Below, one piece after another: positions 34,624 to 43,619 of a stretch of 64,000 nucleotides of DNA. Source of the DNA: Devosia salina (GTDB taxonomy: Bacteria; Pseudomonadota; Alphaproteobacteria; Rhizobiales; Devosiaceae); assembly GCF_019504385.1 (NCBI RefSeq), contig NZ_CP080590.1, forward strand, positions 2,956,001 through 3,020,000, in the 5' to 3' direction. The notes under the pieces are model-generated. The model saw only the letters and a list, made by a program, of their open reading frames with translations, did no database searches and had not been told where the DNA came from. Each line of letters starts with the position of its first letter. Positions within the stretch are counted from its first letter, which is position 1. The position numbers and the translations under genes were made by a program.

Positions 34624-34816
34624 TTGACGCTCCGCCGGTTCGGGGATTTGCCCGCCGACGTTGTGCTCCTTCTAGTCAGCCGCGGTTGAACCCCACACCA
34701 ATGCCTCATTAACCTGGCGTTCATAAATGCCGCCTGGCGCATGGCAGCCATGTTCGAACCTTTTGCCCCCCACCGCGTTGCTTGCAGTGACCACAAGTGC
34801 AACCAAAGGGGTAGCC

Positions 34817-35629
34817 ATGCCCGACCCAACAGCACAGCCAGACGGCCCTGCGCCGCTGCTGGCCATTTTCACCGATTTCGACGGCACACTGGTCGAGATC
34901 GCCGAAACGCCCGATGCCGTCGAGATGTCGCCACAACTGCCTGACCAGCTGACCCAGGCGATGCACGACCTCGACAATGCCTTCGCGGTGATCACCGGGC
35001 GGGAAATCGCCGACATCGATCGCTTTTTGTCGCCGCTGCACCTTCCCGTCGCGGGCGCCCACGGCGCCCAGCGACGCAGCGCCGACGGCACAATCCTCGA
35101 ACTGGACGCATCGATCAGTGCAGCTGCCGATGCGATCGCGGACGCTGTGGCACCCTTGCTCGCCGCCAATCCGGCGCTGATCATTGAACCCAAGGATGGC
35201 GCCGTGGCGCTGCACTACCGGCAGGCACCCGAACTCGAGGAGGCGTGCCTGCTTGCCATGCAGGAGGCCGTCGCCGACCACCCCGAATTCACACTCGTGC
35301 CGGGCAAGATGGTGATCGAGGCCCGGCCTTCCGGGTTCGACAAGGGCAGCGCCCTGCGTGCCTTCATGCAGGAGGAACCCTTTATCGGCCGCACTCCCAT
35401 CTTCATCGGCGACGACACCACGGATGAGGATGCGTTTCGGGTTGCCCAGGAACTGGGGGGCATCGGCATCAAGCTCGGACCGGGCGACACCATTGCCCGC
35501 ATGCGCATCGCCGACGTCGCATCGGTGCACGCTTTGCTGCTGGGGCTGGCGCAGATTTCCGCCCGCCCGCAAGCCAATGAGGCCATGGCAGAGGATGCGC
35601 CGCTGCTCGCCGACACCACTGCCCACTGA
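34817..35629 (+). CDS. otsB: trehalose-6-phosphate phosphatase
   Basis: OtsB removes phosphate from trehalose 6-phosphate to give trehalose. The 270-residue HAD-family protein has FTDFDGTLVEIAETP with the nucleophile Asp, FAVITGREIADID, VAGAHGAQRR and GDDTTDEDAF. AAGGGG precedes the ATG. It is followed by otsA after 68 bases. Trehalose is a stress protectant, made in the cytoplasm. Confidence 0.95.
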   Translation: MPDPTAQPDGPAPLLAIFTDFDGTLVEIAETPDAVEMSPQLPDQLTQAMHDLDNAFAVITGREIADIDRFLSPLHLPVAGAHGAQRRSADGTILELDASISAAADAIADAVAPLLAANPALIIEPKDGAVALHYRQAPELEEACLLAMQEAVADHPEFTLVPGKMVIEARPSGFDKGSALRAFMQEEPFIGRTPIFIGDDTTDEDAFRVAQELGGIGIKLGPGDTIARMRIADVASVHALLLGLAQISARPQANEAMAEDAPLLADTTAH

Positions 35630-35697
35630 CACCGGACCGATCGACCCAACGGGCCCGGCCGATCCACAATCACACCCCATACGGAGGCACCAATCCC

Positions 35698-37113
35698 ATG
35701 AGCCGCATCGTCATTGTATCCAACCGCACTCCCGGCAAGGGCCCTGCCGCAGGTGGCCTGGCCGTGGCGCTGCGCAAGGTACTGGGCGAACGGGAGGGCT
35801 TCTGGTTCGGCTGGTCGGGCAAGCTCACCGAACAGCCCGATCGGGACGCCCGCTTCGAGGATATTGATGGCCTCTCGGTCGCCCAGATCGATCTCACGCG
35901 TGAGGATCACCACGCCTATTATGCGGGCTTTTCCAATTCCATTCTCTGGCCCAGCTTTCACCTGCGGCTCGACCTGGCCACCATCGAGAGCCACTGGTAC
36001 GAGGGCTATCGCCGGGTGAACCAGCAGTTTGCGCGGGCGCTGCTGCCGCTGCTCAAGCCCGACGATATCGTCTGGGTGCACGACTACCACCTGATCCCGC
36101 TGGCCTCGGAACTGCGCCAGCTCGGCGCGCGCAACCGCATCGGGTTCTACCTCCATATCCCCTTCCCCACTGCCGACGCGCTCTATGCGATCCCGCACCA
36201 TGAGGAGCTGATGCGCGATCTGTCGCGCTATGACCTGGTGGGCATGCAGGCCAAGCGCGACGTGGCCGCCTTCACCGAATTTGCCGAGCACCAGGCGCCC
36301 TCCACCTTTGGCGGCCACAAGGTCGAGGCGATCGATTTCAGCCATACCGAGGTGGAAGCCTTTCCCATCGGGTCGGATCCGGACGCCTTTGCGCGCCTGG
36401 CCGTCAGCCCGGCGGCGACCAAGATGGTGCATCGCATGAAGAGGGCCCTGGGCGACCAGCGGCTCATCCTGGGTGTGGATCGGCTCGACTATTCCAAGGG
36501 CCTGCCGCAGCGCGTCGAAGCCTATGAAAAGCTCCTCGCCAACAATGCGCGCCTGCGCCGCTCGGTCCACATGCTGCAGGTGGCGCCGCCCTCGCGCGAC
36601 AGTATCAAGGAATATCAGGAAACGAGCGACACGCTGGATGCCATGTGCGGCCGGGTCATGGGGCATTTCGCCGAGCCGGACTGGCAGCCGCTCACCTATG
36701 TGAAGCGCGCCTATGGCCAGCCCAGCCTGGCCGGCCTCTATCGCCTCGCTCGTGTCGGCCTCGTGACTCCCCTGCGCGACGGCATGAACCTGGTCGCCCA
36801 TGAATTCGTTGGCGCCCAGAACCCGGAGGATCCCGGTGTTCTTGTATTGTCGCGCTTTGCCGGGGCAGCGGAAATCTTCCCCGAGGCGCTGCTGGTCAAT
36901 CCCTTCGATACCGATGAGACATCCGAAGCCCTGCGCATGGCGCTCGACATGCCGCTCGAAGAACGCCGGGATCGCTGGCAGGCCCTGATGGCGGCCGCGA
37001 GAACCCACAATGTCGATGACTGGGCCATGTCCTTTCTTGAACGCCTGGCCCCCGGCGCACTGACGAAAGCCAGCGCATCCCGGGATGTGCTTTACCTCGC
37101 CTCTGTCGCATGA
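35698..37113 (+). CDS. otsA: trehalose-6-phosphate synthase
   Basis: OtsA joins UDP-glucose and glucose 6-phosphate. The 471-residue GT20 protein has VSNRTPGKGPAAGGLAVAL, WVHDYHLIPLASELRQ, GFYLHIPFPTADALYAIP, ILGVDRLDYSKGLPQRVEA and TPLRDGMNLVAHEFVG. GGAGG precedes the ATG. The last 22 bases overlap, in antisense, the end of the convergent reductase gene. Confidence 0.97.
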   Translation: MSRIVIVSNRTPGKGPAAGGLAVALRKVLGEREGFWFGWSGKLTEQPDRDARFEDIDGLSVAQIDLTREDHHAYYAGFSNSILWPSFHLRLDLATIESHWYEGYRRVNQQFARALLPLLKPDDIVWVHDYHLIPLASELRQLGARNRIGFYLHIPFPTADALYAIPHHEELMRDLSRYDLVGMQAKRDVAAFTEFAEHQAPSTFGGHKVEAIDFSHTEVEAFPIGSDPDAFARLAVSPAATKMVHRMKRALGDQRLILGVDRLDYSKGLPQRVEAYEKLLANNARLRRSVHMLQVAPPSRDSIKEYQETSDTLDAMCGRVMGHFAEPDWQPLTYVKRAYGQPSLAGLYRLARVGLVTPLRDGMNLVAHEFVGAQNPEDPGVLVLSRFAGAAEIFPEALLVNPFDTDETSEALRMALDMPLEERRDRWQALMAAARTHNVDDWAMSFLERLAPGALTKASASRDVLYLASVA

Positions 37114-38000
37114 GGCGCCGTCCAGGGGCTCGCCGAGGCCGACAATAGTGTCACCAGCATGCGGTTGAAGGGCGTGGCGATGCCATGCTTTTCGCCCAGC
37201 CGCACGATGACGCCGTTGCGCGCATCGATTTCCATCGGATTGCCGGCCAGGCGATCGGCATGAATGGAGCCGCTCAGCGCGCCCTCGGGCATGTCCCGCA
37301 TCGCCGCAACTGTCTTCTCGATGACCTCCTGCGGCACCTCGGCCCCTTCGGCCCGAGCCACCGCCGCGCATTCCTCGGCCAACCCGCGGATGATCGCTTC
37401 CATGTCCGCATTCCAGACCGGCCCGGTGGCCCGCAATGTAAGCGCCGGCACGATCGCTGCGCAATTGCCGCAGAGCTTGACCCAGGCCTGCGACAGAAAA
37501 TCCTCATGCACCGCTGCGGCGATCCGGGTGTTCGCGAACAGGGCGACGAAATCCGCGCCATTTCGTCCGGTCGGCACCGCAATGATGCCGTCGCGGCTCT
37601 GGGTGACGCGTCCCGGCGCGGTGCGGCTCGCCGGCAGGTTGATCATCACCGGCACCAGTCGCTCCTCCGGCACCAGGTGTCGGAACAGCCTCACATGCTC
37701 CACCCCGTTCTGGATGATCGCCACCCGCGTCTGCGGGCCGCACAGGCGATCAAGCCAGGGCTTGGTGGACTCCGCGCTGTAGGTCTTGGTGGTGATCAGC
37801 ACCCAGTCCACGGTTTGGGCCTGTTCCGGCGCGGTCCACACCTCGGGTGCGGCCGAAAGCGTGCCATGCGGCGTCTCGACCACGAGGTCAGTGAGCGCGG
37901 AGCGGGCGCAGAGCGAAATCGACAATGTGGGGTCCTGCGCCAGCCAGGCGGCAAGCGTCCCTCCAATGGCTCCGGGCCCGATGATTGCGATACTGGTCAC
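37092..38000 (-). CDS. ketopantoate reductase-family protein
   Basis: The 302-residue NAD(P)-dependent protein resembles 2-dehydropantoate 2-reductase (PanE/ApbA): an N-terminal Rossmann motif (IAIIGPGAIGGTLAAWLA), IIQNGVEH and the C-terminal AWVKLCGNCAA and GNPMEIDARNGVIVRLGEKHGI. The start is a GTG right behind GGAGGGACG, matching the N-terminus of homologues. Paralogues with other 2-oxo acid substrates are common, so the substrate is left open. Confidence 0.88.
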   Translation of the reverse strand: MTSIAIIGPGAIGGTLAAWLAQDPTLSISLCARSALTDLVVETPHGTLSAAPEVWTAPEQAQTVDWVLITTKTYSAESTKPWLDRLCGPQTRVAIIQNGVEHVRLFRHLVPEERLVPVMINLPASRTAPGRVTQSRDGIIAVPTGRNGADFVALFANTRIAAAVHEDFLSQAWVKLCGNCAAIVPALTLRATGPVWNADMEAIIRGLAEECAAVARAEGAEVPQEVIEKTVAAMRDMPEGALSGSIHADRLAGNPMEIDARNGVIVRLGEKHGIATPFNRMLVTLLSASASPWTAPHATEAR

Positions 38001-38122
38001 AGACGTCCCTCCACTCCGCATGTGCCGGTCTGCCATACCAGATTCCCGCAGGCCGGTGCAGGCGGCACACATGCAAAGGGGCGGCCAGAAGGCCACCCCT
38101 TGTCATGCAGTCGTGCCGGACG

Positions 38123-39577
38123 TCAGGCGTTGGCGGAAGCGCGCCGGGCCTTGCCGGCGTCCCGCTGGCCCTTGGACCAGCGCGGCTTGCCGCTCTTGGC
38201 ACCAGCGGGCTTGTTGCCCAATGGCTTGCCCGTTTCGGGGTCGCGACGGACATGCTTGACCTGGCCATTGCGTTCGCCATCCGCAGCCGCGTGCGGCGCG
38301 CCGCCACGACCACGCTCGCCGCCCGGACGTGGCGTATTGAACTTGCGCTGCCCGTTGGGCTTGGGATTGCGCGCCGAACGAGCACCGGCGGGCGCACCGG
38401 CATTGTTGCGCGGCTGGCGTGGGGCAGGCGCTTCTTCGACCAGATTGACGTCACCGGAAACCGGCAGGGTGCGCCGGATCAGCCGTTCGACATCGCGCAG
38501 CTTGCCCTTCTCGGTACCATCGCACAGCGTGATGGCAATGCCCGAGGCGCCGTTGCGGCCCGTGCGGCCGATGCGGTGCACATAATTCTCCGGATCGTCA
38601 GGCAATTCGTAGTTCACCACATGGGTGATGCCGGTCACATCGATGCCGCGCGCCGCGATATCGGTCGCCACGAGGATGCGCACCGAGCCATTGGCAAAGC
38701 CCTTGAGGGCCGCCTGCCGGGCATTCTGGCTCTTGTTGCCGTGAATGGCGGCGGCCTCGTGCCCGTCGATGGCCAGGTTCTTGGCCACGCGGTCGGCGCC
38801 ATGCTTGGTGCGCGAGAAGATGATGACGCGCTCCATGCCTTCCTTCTCGTCGGCGAGCAGGTCATTGAGAACGCCGCGCTTGGCCTTCGAGCCGGACATG
38901 ATCACGCGCTGGTCGATCTTGACCACGGTGGAGCCCTGCGGCGCCGCCTCGACCTTGATCGGCTCCTTGAGCAGGGTCTTGGCCAGGTCTTCGACCTCGG
39001 CGGCCATGGTGGCCGAGAACAGCATGGTCTGGCGCTTGAGGCCAATGGCCTTGGCGATGGCGCGCACCGGGGCGATGAAGCCCATGTCGAGCATGCGGTC
39101 GGCCTCGTCCAGCACCAGCCAGCGGGTTTCGTTGAGGCGGATCTTGTTGTCGTCAAGCAGGTCCTTGAGGCGCCCCGGGGTGGCCACGACGACGTCGACA
39201 CCCTTGGCGATCTTCTGCACCTGGTGGTAGCGCGACACCCCGCCCAGCACGAGCACGGTGTCGAGCTTCATCTTGGAGCCGGCGAACTTGCGGATATTCT
39301 CGTCGATCTGCACCGCCAGTTCACGCGTCGGCGCCAGGATCAGCGCGCGCGTGGTCATGGGGCGGGGACGGCCGGTAAGGCCCAGAATGCCGGCCAGGAT
39401 CGGCAGGCCGAAGGCGGCCGTCTTGCCCGAGCCGGTCTGGGCGATGCCCAGCATGTCCCGGCCCTCGATGAGCTTGGGGATGGCCTGGGTCTGGATCTTG
39501 GTGGGCTCGGTGAAGCCGCTGGCAGTCAGGCTGTCGGTGATCAGGGTCGGCAGGCCGAGCGAAATGAAATCGGTCAA
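38123..39577 (-). CDS. DEAD-box RNA helicase, RhlE-like
   Basis: The 484-residue protein has all core motifs: Q motif (GFTEPTKIQTQAIP), AQTGSGKT, PTRELA, TPGRL, VLDEADRMLDMGF, SAT, and HRIGRTGR with ARGIDV before it. The C-terminal 100 residues are basic and low-complexity (Arg, Gly, Lys, Pro-rich), suited to RNA binding. I take the TTG at 39577 as start, because the helicase then begins with TDFISLGLP as relatives do; a GTG at 39736 would add about 53 unrelated residues. It likely acts in ribosome assembly or cold adaptation. Confidence 0.9.
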   Translation of the reverse strand: MTDFISLGLPTLITDSLTASGFTEPTKIQTQAIPKLIEGRDMLGIAQTGSGKTAAFGLPILAGILGLTGRPRPMTTRALILAPTRELAVQIDENIRKFAGSKMKLDTVLVLGGVSRYHQVQKIAKGVDVVVATPGRLKDLLDDNKIRLNETRWLVLDEADRMLDMGFIAPVRAIAKAIGLKRQTMLFSATMAAEVEDLAKTLLKEPIKVEAAPQGSTVVKIDQRVIMSGSKAKRGVLNDLLADEKEGMERVIIFSRTKHGADRVAKNLAIDGHEAAAIHGNKSQNARQAALKGFANGSVRILVATDIAARGIDVTGITHVVNYELPDDPENYVHRIGRTGRNGASGIAITLCDGTEKGKLRDVERLIRRTLPVSGDVNLVEEAPAPRQPRNNAGAPAGARSARNPKPNGQRKFNTPRPGGERGRGGAPHAAADGERNGQVKHVRRDPETGKPLGNKPAGAKSGKPRWSKGQRDAGKARRASANA

Positions 39578-39912
39578 ACTTTTGTCTTTCGTGGTGCGCG
39601 AAACCGCGCGTGCGCCACGCCGCTCATGCGACTGGCGCGTCTTCAACTTTGCAATCGGGCGATAGGGATTATCGCGCGGGTGCTGGCTCAAACCCGGACC
39701 GCAGTGCTGGGTATCCGGGTCGACTTCGCCGCTCACCGCTTGAGTAAGAAGAGAAGTCCATCAACGGCCATTTTGCCGCGACGTCCCGCTCATATGGGGG
39801 AGATGGCAAAAAATAGCAAGCGCGGCAGGCGCATGGGTGGGGTGCGGAAGAAGTTCCCTGGCGTCACCTCACCCCAACCCCTCCCCTCAAGGGGGCGGGG
39901 CTTTGTCCCGCG
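39578..39912. other. 335-base gap with one GC-rich repeat
   Basis: This gap would contain the helicase promoter and the end of the molybdoenzyme operon. A repeat unit with CCCCTCCCC and GGGGGCGGGG arms lies at about 39865-39903, next to the molybdoenzyme stop, and may end that transcript. I see nothing else convincing. Confidence 0.5.
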
Positions 39913-40704
39913 TCAGATCCCGCCATACCAGTCATAGCCATTGTCTTCCCAATAGCCGCCCTTGCCCTGCCCGAAGGGCGACAGGTCGTCCACCAGTTCA
40001 ATGGTGTGGAGGTATTTGGGCTGCTTGTAGCCCAGCGCCCGCTCGATCCTGAGGCGCACGGGCGCACCATTGCTCACCGGTAGCACCTGATCGTTCAGCC
40101 CATAGGCCAGGATGGTCTGCGGGTGATAGGCGTCGATCAGGTCCGAGCTTTCATAGTAGAAGATGTCGCCGCTGATGCTGCGCTGGATATTGTCGTAGCA
40201 GTGGTAGACGCAGTAGCGCGCGCCCGGCTTGACGCCGGCCTGATCGAGCACCGGCCCCAATGGCGTACCGGTCCACTTGGCGATGCAGCTCCAGCCCTCG
40301 ACGCAGTCATGCCGGGTGATCTGCGTGCGGGCCGGCATGTTGCGCAACTCCGCCAGCGAGAAGCTCACCTCGCGCTCGACCATGCCCTTGATGGTGAGGC
40401 GATAGGGTTCGAAATTCTGCATCTTGAGGAAAGCATATTCCGGCGTCGACGGATCGGTCGAACCATTCGGTCGCTGCCCCTGGCGAATTTCGCTTTCGCT
40501 GAATTCGCGCGCCAACACCTGGTCGCCGATCAGTGCGCGCTGCGCCCTATAGGTCAGCACATTGGCCTGCTCCAGCGCCTGGCGCACGGGATTGCCGCGC
40601 TGCCCGAGAAAATCGAACTGGTTGCAGCCGGACAGGGCCAGCGACGACCCGAGCGCGGCCGAGCCGGCAAGGAACTTGCGGCGATTGACAATGAGCCGGC
40701 TCAT
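39913..40704 (-). CDS. YedY/MsrP-like molybdopterin oxidoreductase, Tat lipoprotein
   Basis: The 263-residue protein is of the sulfite-oxidase-fold family. The N-terminus has a twin-arginine signal (NRRKFLAGSAAL) running into a lipobox (LALSGC, Cys27), so it is probably exported folded and lipid-anchored. The molybdenum-ligand cysteine is Cys134 in DCVEGWS. E. coli YedY (MsrP) repairs oxidised methionine, but the membrane partner here is not MsrQ. It overlaps the cytochrome b gene by four bases. Confidence 0.88.
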   Translation of the reverse strand: MSRLIVNRRKFLAGSAALGSSLALSGCNQFDFLGQRGNPVRQALEQANVLTYRAQRALIGDQVLAREFSESEIRQGQRPNGSTDPSTPEYAFLKMQNFEPYRLTIKGMVEREVSFSLAELRNMPARTQITRHDCVEGWSCIAKWTGTPLGPVLDQAGVKPGARYCVYHCYDNIQRSISGDIFYYESSDLIDAYHPQTILAYGLNDQVLPVSNGAPVRLRIERALGYKQPKYLHTIELVDDLSPFGQGKGGYWEDNGYDWYGGI

Positions 40705-41549
40705 GGCCTGTCTCCCTTTTCGGCCGGGATACCCGGGCTCGTGCGATACCAGCCGGTGATCATGGATCTCAACTCGTTGAGCGGCCCGGCCAACAGCACC
40801 ATGATGATGTGAACGATGAAGAACAGCACCAATAGGCTCATCACCACGAAATGGATGGTGCGCGCGGTCTGTCGCCCGCCGAACACATCCAGCAGCCAGG
40901 GCCAGGCAGCGTCCATGCCGGGGCTCATGGTGAGGCCGGTCAGGATGATCAGCGGAAAGAGAATGAAGAAGACGGTGAAATAGCTCAGCTTCTGCAGCGG
41001 CGAGTAGGTCCGCCCATGGTGGAGGCGAAAGCGCGCATGGTCCACGACGTCACGCGGCAGCCCGCCCAGATCCGCGCCCCGGGGCAGGATATCGCGCCTC
41101 AGATGCCCGTTGATGAAGCTGGCGAGGAACCAGATGAACAGCGCAGCGACGAATATCCAGCCGAAGAAGAAGTGTACCACCCGTCCCGTGGCAAGGTCGC
41201 GGAAGGATGGAATGGTCACTGCACCAGGAAAACCGACAAATTGCGGCCGCTCGGCCGAGCCGCTCATGCCCAGGACGCCGGTAGTATCGAAGGTCTGCCC
41301 GAACAGCGTCGTCTGTCCGCGCGGCCCATCGGGCGTGTTCACGGCCCCGATCTCGAGAATGGCGTTCTCGAACTCGAAGCCCGACTGCTGGCCGATATAG
41401 AGCGCCGGATGGGCATTGAAGATCTGCAGCCCGGAGAGCAGCAGGAAGAACAGGCAGATGGCCCAGGTCCAGTGGGTCAGCCGCGTCCAGATCGACTGGC
41501 GATAGACCAGCGGCCCGCGCGTCGGCGGCAATTCCTGTGGCGGCGTCAT
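40701..41549 (-). CDS. cytochrome b561/Ni-hydrogenase-type membrane subunit
   Basis: The 282-residue inner-membrane protein has four to five helices with likely heme-ligand histidines (RLTHWTWAICLFFLLLSG, GRVVHFFFGWIF, TIHFVVMSLLVLFFIVHIIM). A large loop lies between the first two helices. It is cotranscribed with the molybdoenzyme and likely exchanges electrons between it and the quinone pool. A sigmaF-type promoter lies about 80 bases upstream. Confidence 0.9.
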   Translation of the reverse strand: MTPPQELPPTRGPLVYRQSIWTRLTHWTWAICLFFLLLSGLQIFNAHPALYIGQQSGFEFENAILEIGAVNTPDGPRGQTTLFGQTFDTTGVLGMSGSAERPQFVGFPGAVTIPSFRDLATGRVVHFFFGWIFVAALFIWFLASFINGHLRRDILPRGADLGGLPRDVVDHARFRLHHGRTYSPLQKLSYFTVFFILFPLIILTGLTMSPGMDAAWPWLLDVFGGRQTARTIHFVVMSLLVLFFIVHIIMVLLAGPLNELRSMITGWYRTSPGIPAEKGDRP

Positions 41550-41631
41550 GGTCTTCCTCCGAACCCCTCATTCCCCTATAGCTACGCTAGCGCGGCAAAG
41601 CTGTGCGGGTCATCACTGAAATGTCATGGTT

Positions 41632-41659
41632 TATTCGTTCGGCACCGGCCTCTGGTTAC
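41632..41659 (-). promoter_or_regulatory. sigmaF-type ECF promoter for the cytochrome b-molybdoenzyme operon
   Basis: On the minus strand, GTAACC, exactly 16 bases, CGAATA. The same two blocks and spacing occur on the plus strand for the sigma factor. The motif matches my recollection of the Caulobacter sigmaF promoter (GTAACC, about 16 bases, CGAA). Confidence 0.82.
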
Positions 41660-41674
41660 TGGCAAAAAGCGCGT

Positions 41675-41702
41675 GTAACCTTGTCGTGTGACGCAGCGAA
41701 TG
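41675..41702 (+). promoter_or_regulatory. sigmaF-type ECF promoter for the sigma factor operon
   Basis: GTAACC, 16 bases, CGAATG. The -10 block ends seven bases before the sigma factor ATG, so transcription would start at or next to the start codon. This implies autoregulation and a leaderless message. Confidence 0.82.
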
Positions 41703-41709
41703 GAAAGCA

Positions 41710-42264
41710 ATGGTGAAGTCTGATCCGATCGAGGAGCGCCTGCGCAGCCTGATGCTGGCCTCGCTCGAGGGCGATGCCGTGGCCTATCGCGCGCTATTGT
41801 CCGACCTCGGCCGGCACCTTCGCCCCTATTTCACGCGGCGCCTGAGCGCCGCCCACGCTTCGCATGCGGAGGATCTCGTGCAGGAAACCCTGCTGGCCGT
41901 GCATCGACGGCGCATGACCTACGACCGCTCGCGGCCCTTCACCGCCTGGCTGCATGCCATCGCGCACCACAAATTCGTCGATCATGTCCGCCGCCACGCC
42001 ATCCGGCCGACCGTTCAACTCGATGATGACGCACCGGTCTTTGCCACCGACGACAGTGCCAATGCCGCCGACAGGCACGATGTCGAGGCCGCTCTCTCCA
42101 CCGTTTCGGATCGCACCGCCGACCTTATCCGCCAGACCCGCCTGGAAGGCGCCAGCGTTGCCGAAGCCGCGGCGCGCCACGGCATGACCGAGACCGCAGC
42201 CAAGGTGTCGATCCATCGCGGCCTGAAATCGCTGATGGCGCGCTTTGCCGGAGGCGAGAAATGA
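41710..42264 (+). CDS. sigF: ECF sigma factor, sigmaF type
   Basis: The 184-residue protein has ECF regions 2 (HAEDLVQETLLAVHRRRMTYD, PFTAWLHAIAHHKFVDHVRR) and 4 (VAEAAARHGMTETAAKVSIHRGLKSL). It overlaps nrsF by four bases. In Caulobacter the homologous pair responds to chromate and cadmium and drives a YedY-type enzyme gene, as the promoters suggest here. The ATG has only a weak GGAAAG before it, in keeping with a leaderless start. Confidence 0.9.
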   Translation: MVKSDPIEERLRSLMLASLEGDAVAYRALLSDLGRHLRPYFTRRLSAAHASHAEDLVQETLLAVHRRRMTYDRSRPFTAWLHAIAHHKFVDHVRRHAIRPTVQLDDDAPVFATDDSANAADRHDVEAALSTVSDRTADLIRQTRLEGASVAEAAARHGMTETAAKVSIHRGLKSLMARFAGGEK

Positions 42265-42899
42265 CTGACGACCTCATCGCCAACCTCACGGCCGAGCTCA
42301 AGCCCATTGCCCCGTACGCGCTGGAACGACGTCTCTGGATTGCTTTGGCAATCGGCCTTGCCGGCACGGTGCTGGTCGGCCCCCTCCTGCTCGACCTGGT
42401 CTTTGGCCGCCCCTTTGGCGGCGCCTGGGGCAGCATGATGTTCTGGGGCAAACTGGCCTATACGCTGGCCCTGGGCCTGCTGGGCCTCGTAGCGGTTCCT
42501 GCGCTCTCTCGTCCCGATCGTCGCCTGCTCTGGCCCCTGGTGGCTGCCGGCGCCCTGGCCGTCCTGGCGCTGATGGTGGGCACGATGGGTTGGATGCAGG
42601 CCGATTGGGCCATGCCGGTGCTGATGGGCGGAACCGCCCTGGTCTGCCCCTGGCTGATCATCCTGACCGCCGCGCCCCTGCTGGCGCTGCTGCTGGGCGC
42701 CATGCGACGCTTTGCGCCCGCTTCGCCGACCTTGGCCGGGGGCGCAGCCGGCCTGCTGGCCGGCGGCTTCGGAGCTGCCGCCTATGCCTTTTATTGCGGC
42801 GAGACCAGCATGATGTTCATGGCGGTCTGGTATTCACTCGGCATCGCCCTGACCGCACTGCTCGGCGCCCTCATCGGGCGATACCTGCTGCGCTGGTAG
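42261..42899 (+). CDS. nrsF: NrsF (DUF1109) membrane anti-sigma factor
   Basis: The 212-residue protein has a short cytoplasmic N-terminus and six hydrophobic helices typical of DUF1109/NrsF. It contains exactly two cysteines, Cys129 (TALVCPW) and Cys179 (FYCGET). In Caulobacter NrsF two conserved cysteines at nearly the same positions are needed for release of sigmaF. It is translationally coupled to the sigma factor and should hold it inactive at the membrane. Confidence 0.9.
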   Translation: MTDDLIANLTAELKPIAPYALERRLWIALAIGLAGTVLVGPLLLDLVFGRPFGGAWGSMMFWGKLAYTLALGLLGLVAVPALSRPDRRLLWPLVAAGALAVLALMVGTMGWMQADWAMPVLMGGTALVCPWLIILTAAPLLALLLGAMRRFAPASPTLAGGAAGLLAGGFGAAAYAFYCGETSMMFMAVWYSLGIALTALLGALIGRYLLRW

Positions 42900-42905
42900 G
42901 ATAGA

Positions 42906-43556
42906 CTACTCGTCGCGGGCCGCCCAGTTCATGCCGCGGCGCATGATCGTGGCCATGTTCGAGTTCTCGAACTCCTTGGCCCGATGTCCCAGCGTCATAT
43001 GGAACACGCGGCCCTTGCCATGATGGCGCTTCCACACCACCGGCATCTTCACTCCCTCGATCCACCAGGCATGCTCGCCGCTGAAGGTGGTCGTTGCCAG
43101 CACCTCGTTGGAGGGGTCGACATGCATGTAATATTGCTCGGAAGTGTAGGGGAAGCTCGGCTTGATGCCGGCCATGATCGGATCATCCGGCTTGGAGACC
43201 TCGACCGTGTAGTCGATGATATTGCCCGGATGAGCCACCCATTGCCCGCCCACCATAAACTGGTAATCGACGGATTCGCGGAAGGCGTCGCTCATGCCGC
43301 CATGGTGACCGGCGAGACCGACGCCATTCTCGACGGCCTTGGTGAGGTTCTCGACCTCTTCCTTGGCAATCTTGCTCATGGTGAAGATCGGAATGATCAG
43401 CGACAATTCGGCAATGGCGGGGTCGGCAAAGGCGCTGGTTTCGGTGGCGGTCCTTACGGAAAACCCGTCCTCGTGCAGCCACCGGCGATAGATGGTGGCG
43501 CATTCTTCCGGGTCGTGACCTTCCCAGCCGCCATAGACGATCAAAGCACTGCGCAT
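42906..43556 (-). CDS. ThuA-domain protein (second family member)
   Basis: The 216-residue protein has the class-I glutamine amidotransferase-like ThuA fold: ALIVYGGWEGHDPEECA, GVGLAGHHGGMSDAF, EQYYMHVDPSNEVLATT and GKGRVFHMTLGH. It lies outside the thu operon. Similar stand-alone ThuA proteins occur beside sugar dehydrogenases. GGGGAA is best placed for this ATG. It converges on nrsF with six bases between the stops. Confidence 0.88.
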   Translation of the reverse strand: MRSALIVYGGWEGHDPEECATIYRRWLHEDGFSVRTATETSAFADPAIAELSLIIPIFTMSKIAKEEVENLTKAVENGVGLAGHHGGMSDAFRESVDYQFMVGGQWVAHPGNIIDYTVEVSKPDDPIMAGIKPSFPYTSEQYYMHVDPSNEVLATTTFSGEHAWWIEGVKMPVVWKRHHGKGRVFHMTLGHRAKEFENSNMATIMRRGMNWAARDE

Positions 43557-43619
43557 GAGCATTTCCCCGCAAATCGAACGGCGCGGAGAATACCCGAGTG
43601 AGCCGGTATTGTAAGCCCG

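Noticed and set aside
39804..39937. Basic 43-codon plus-strand frame with GGGGGAG before its ATG
   Set aside because: It crosses a dispersed repeat and enters the molybdoenzyme gene; the composition follows the repeat, not a protein.
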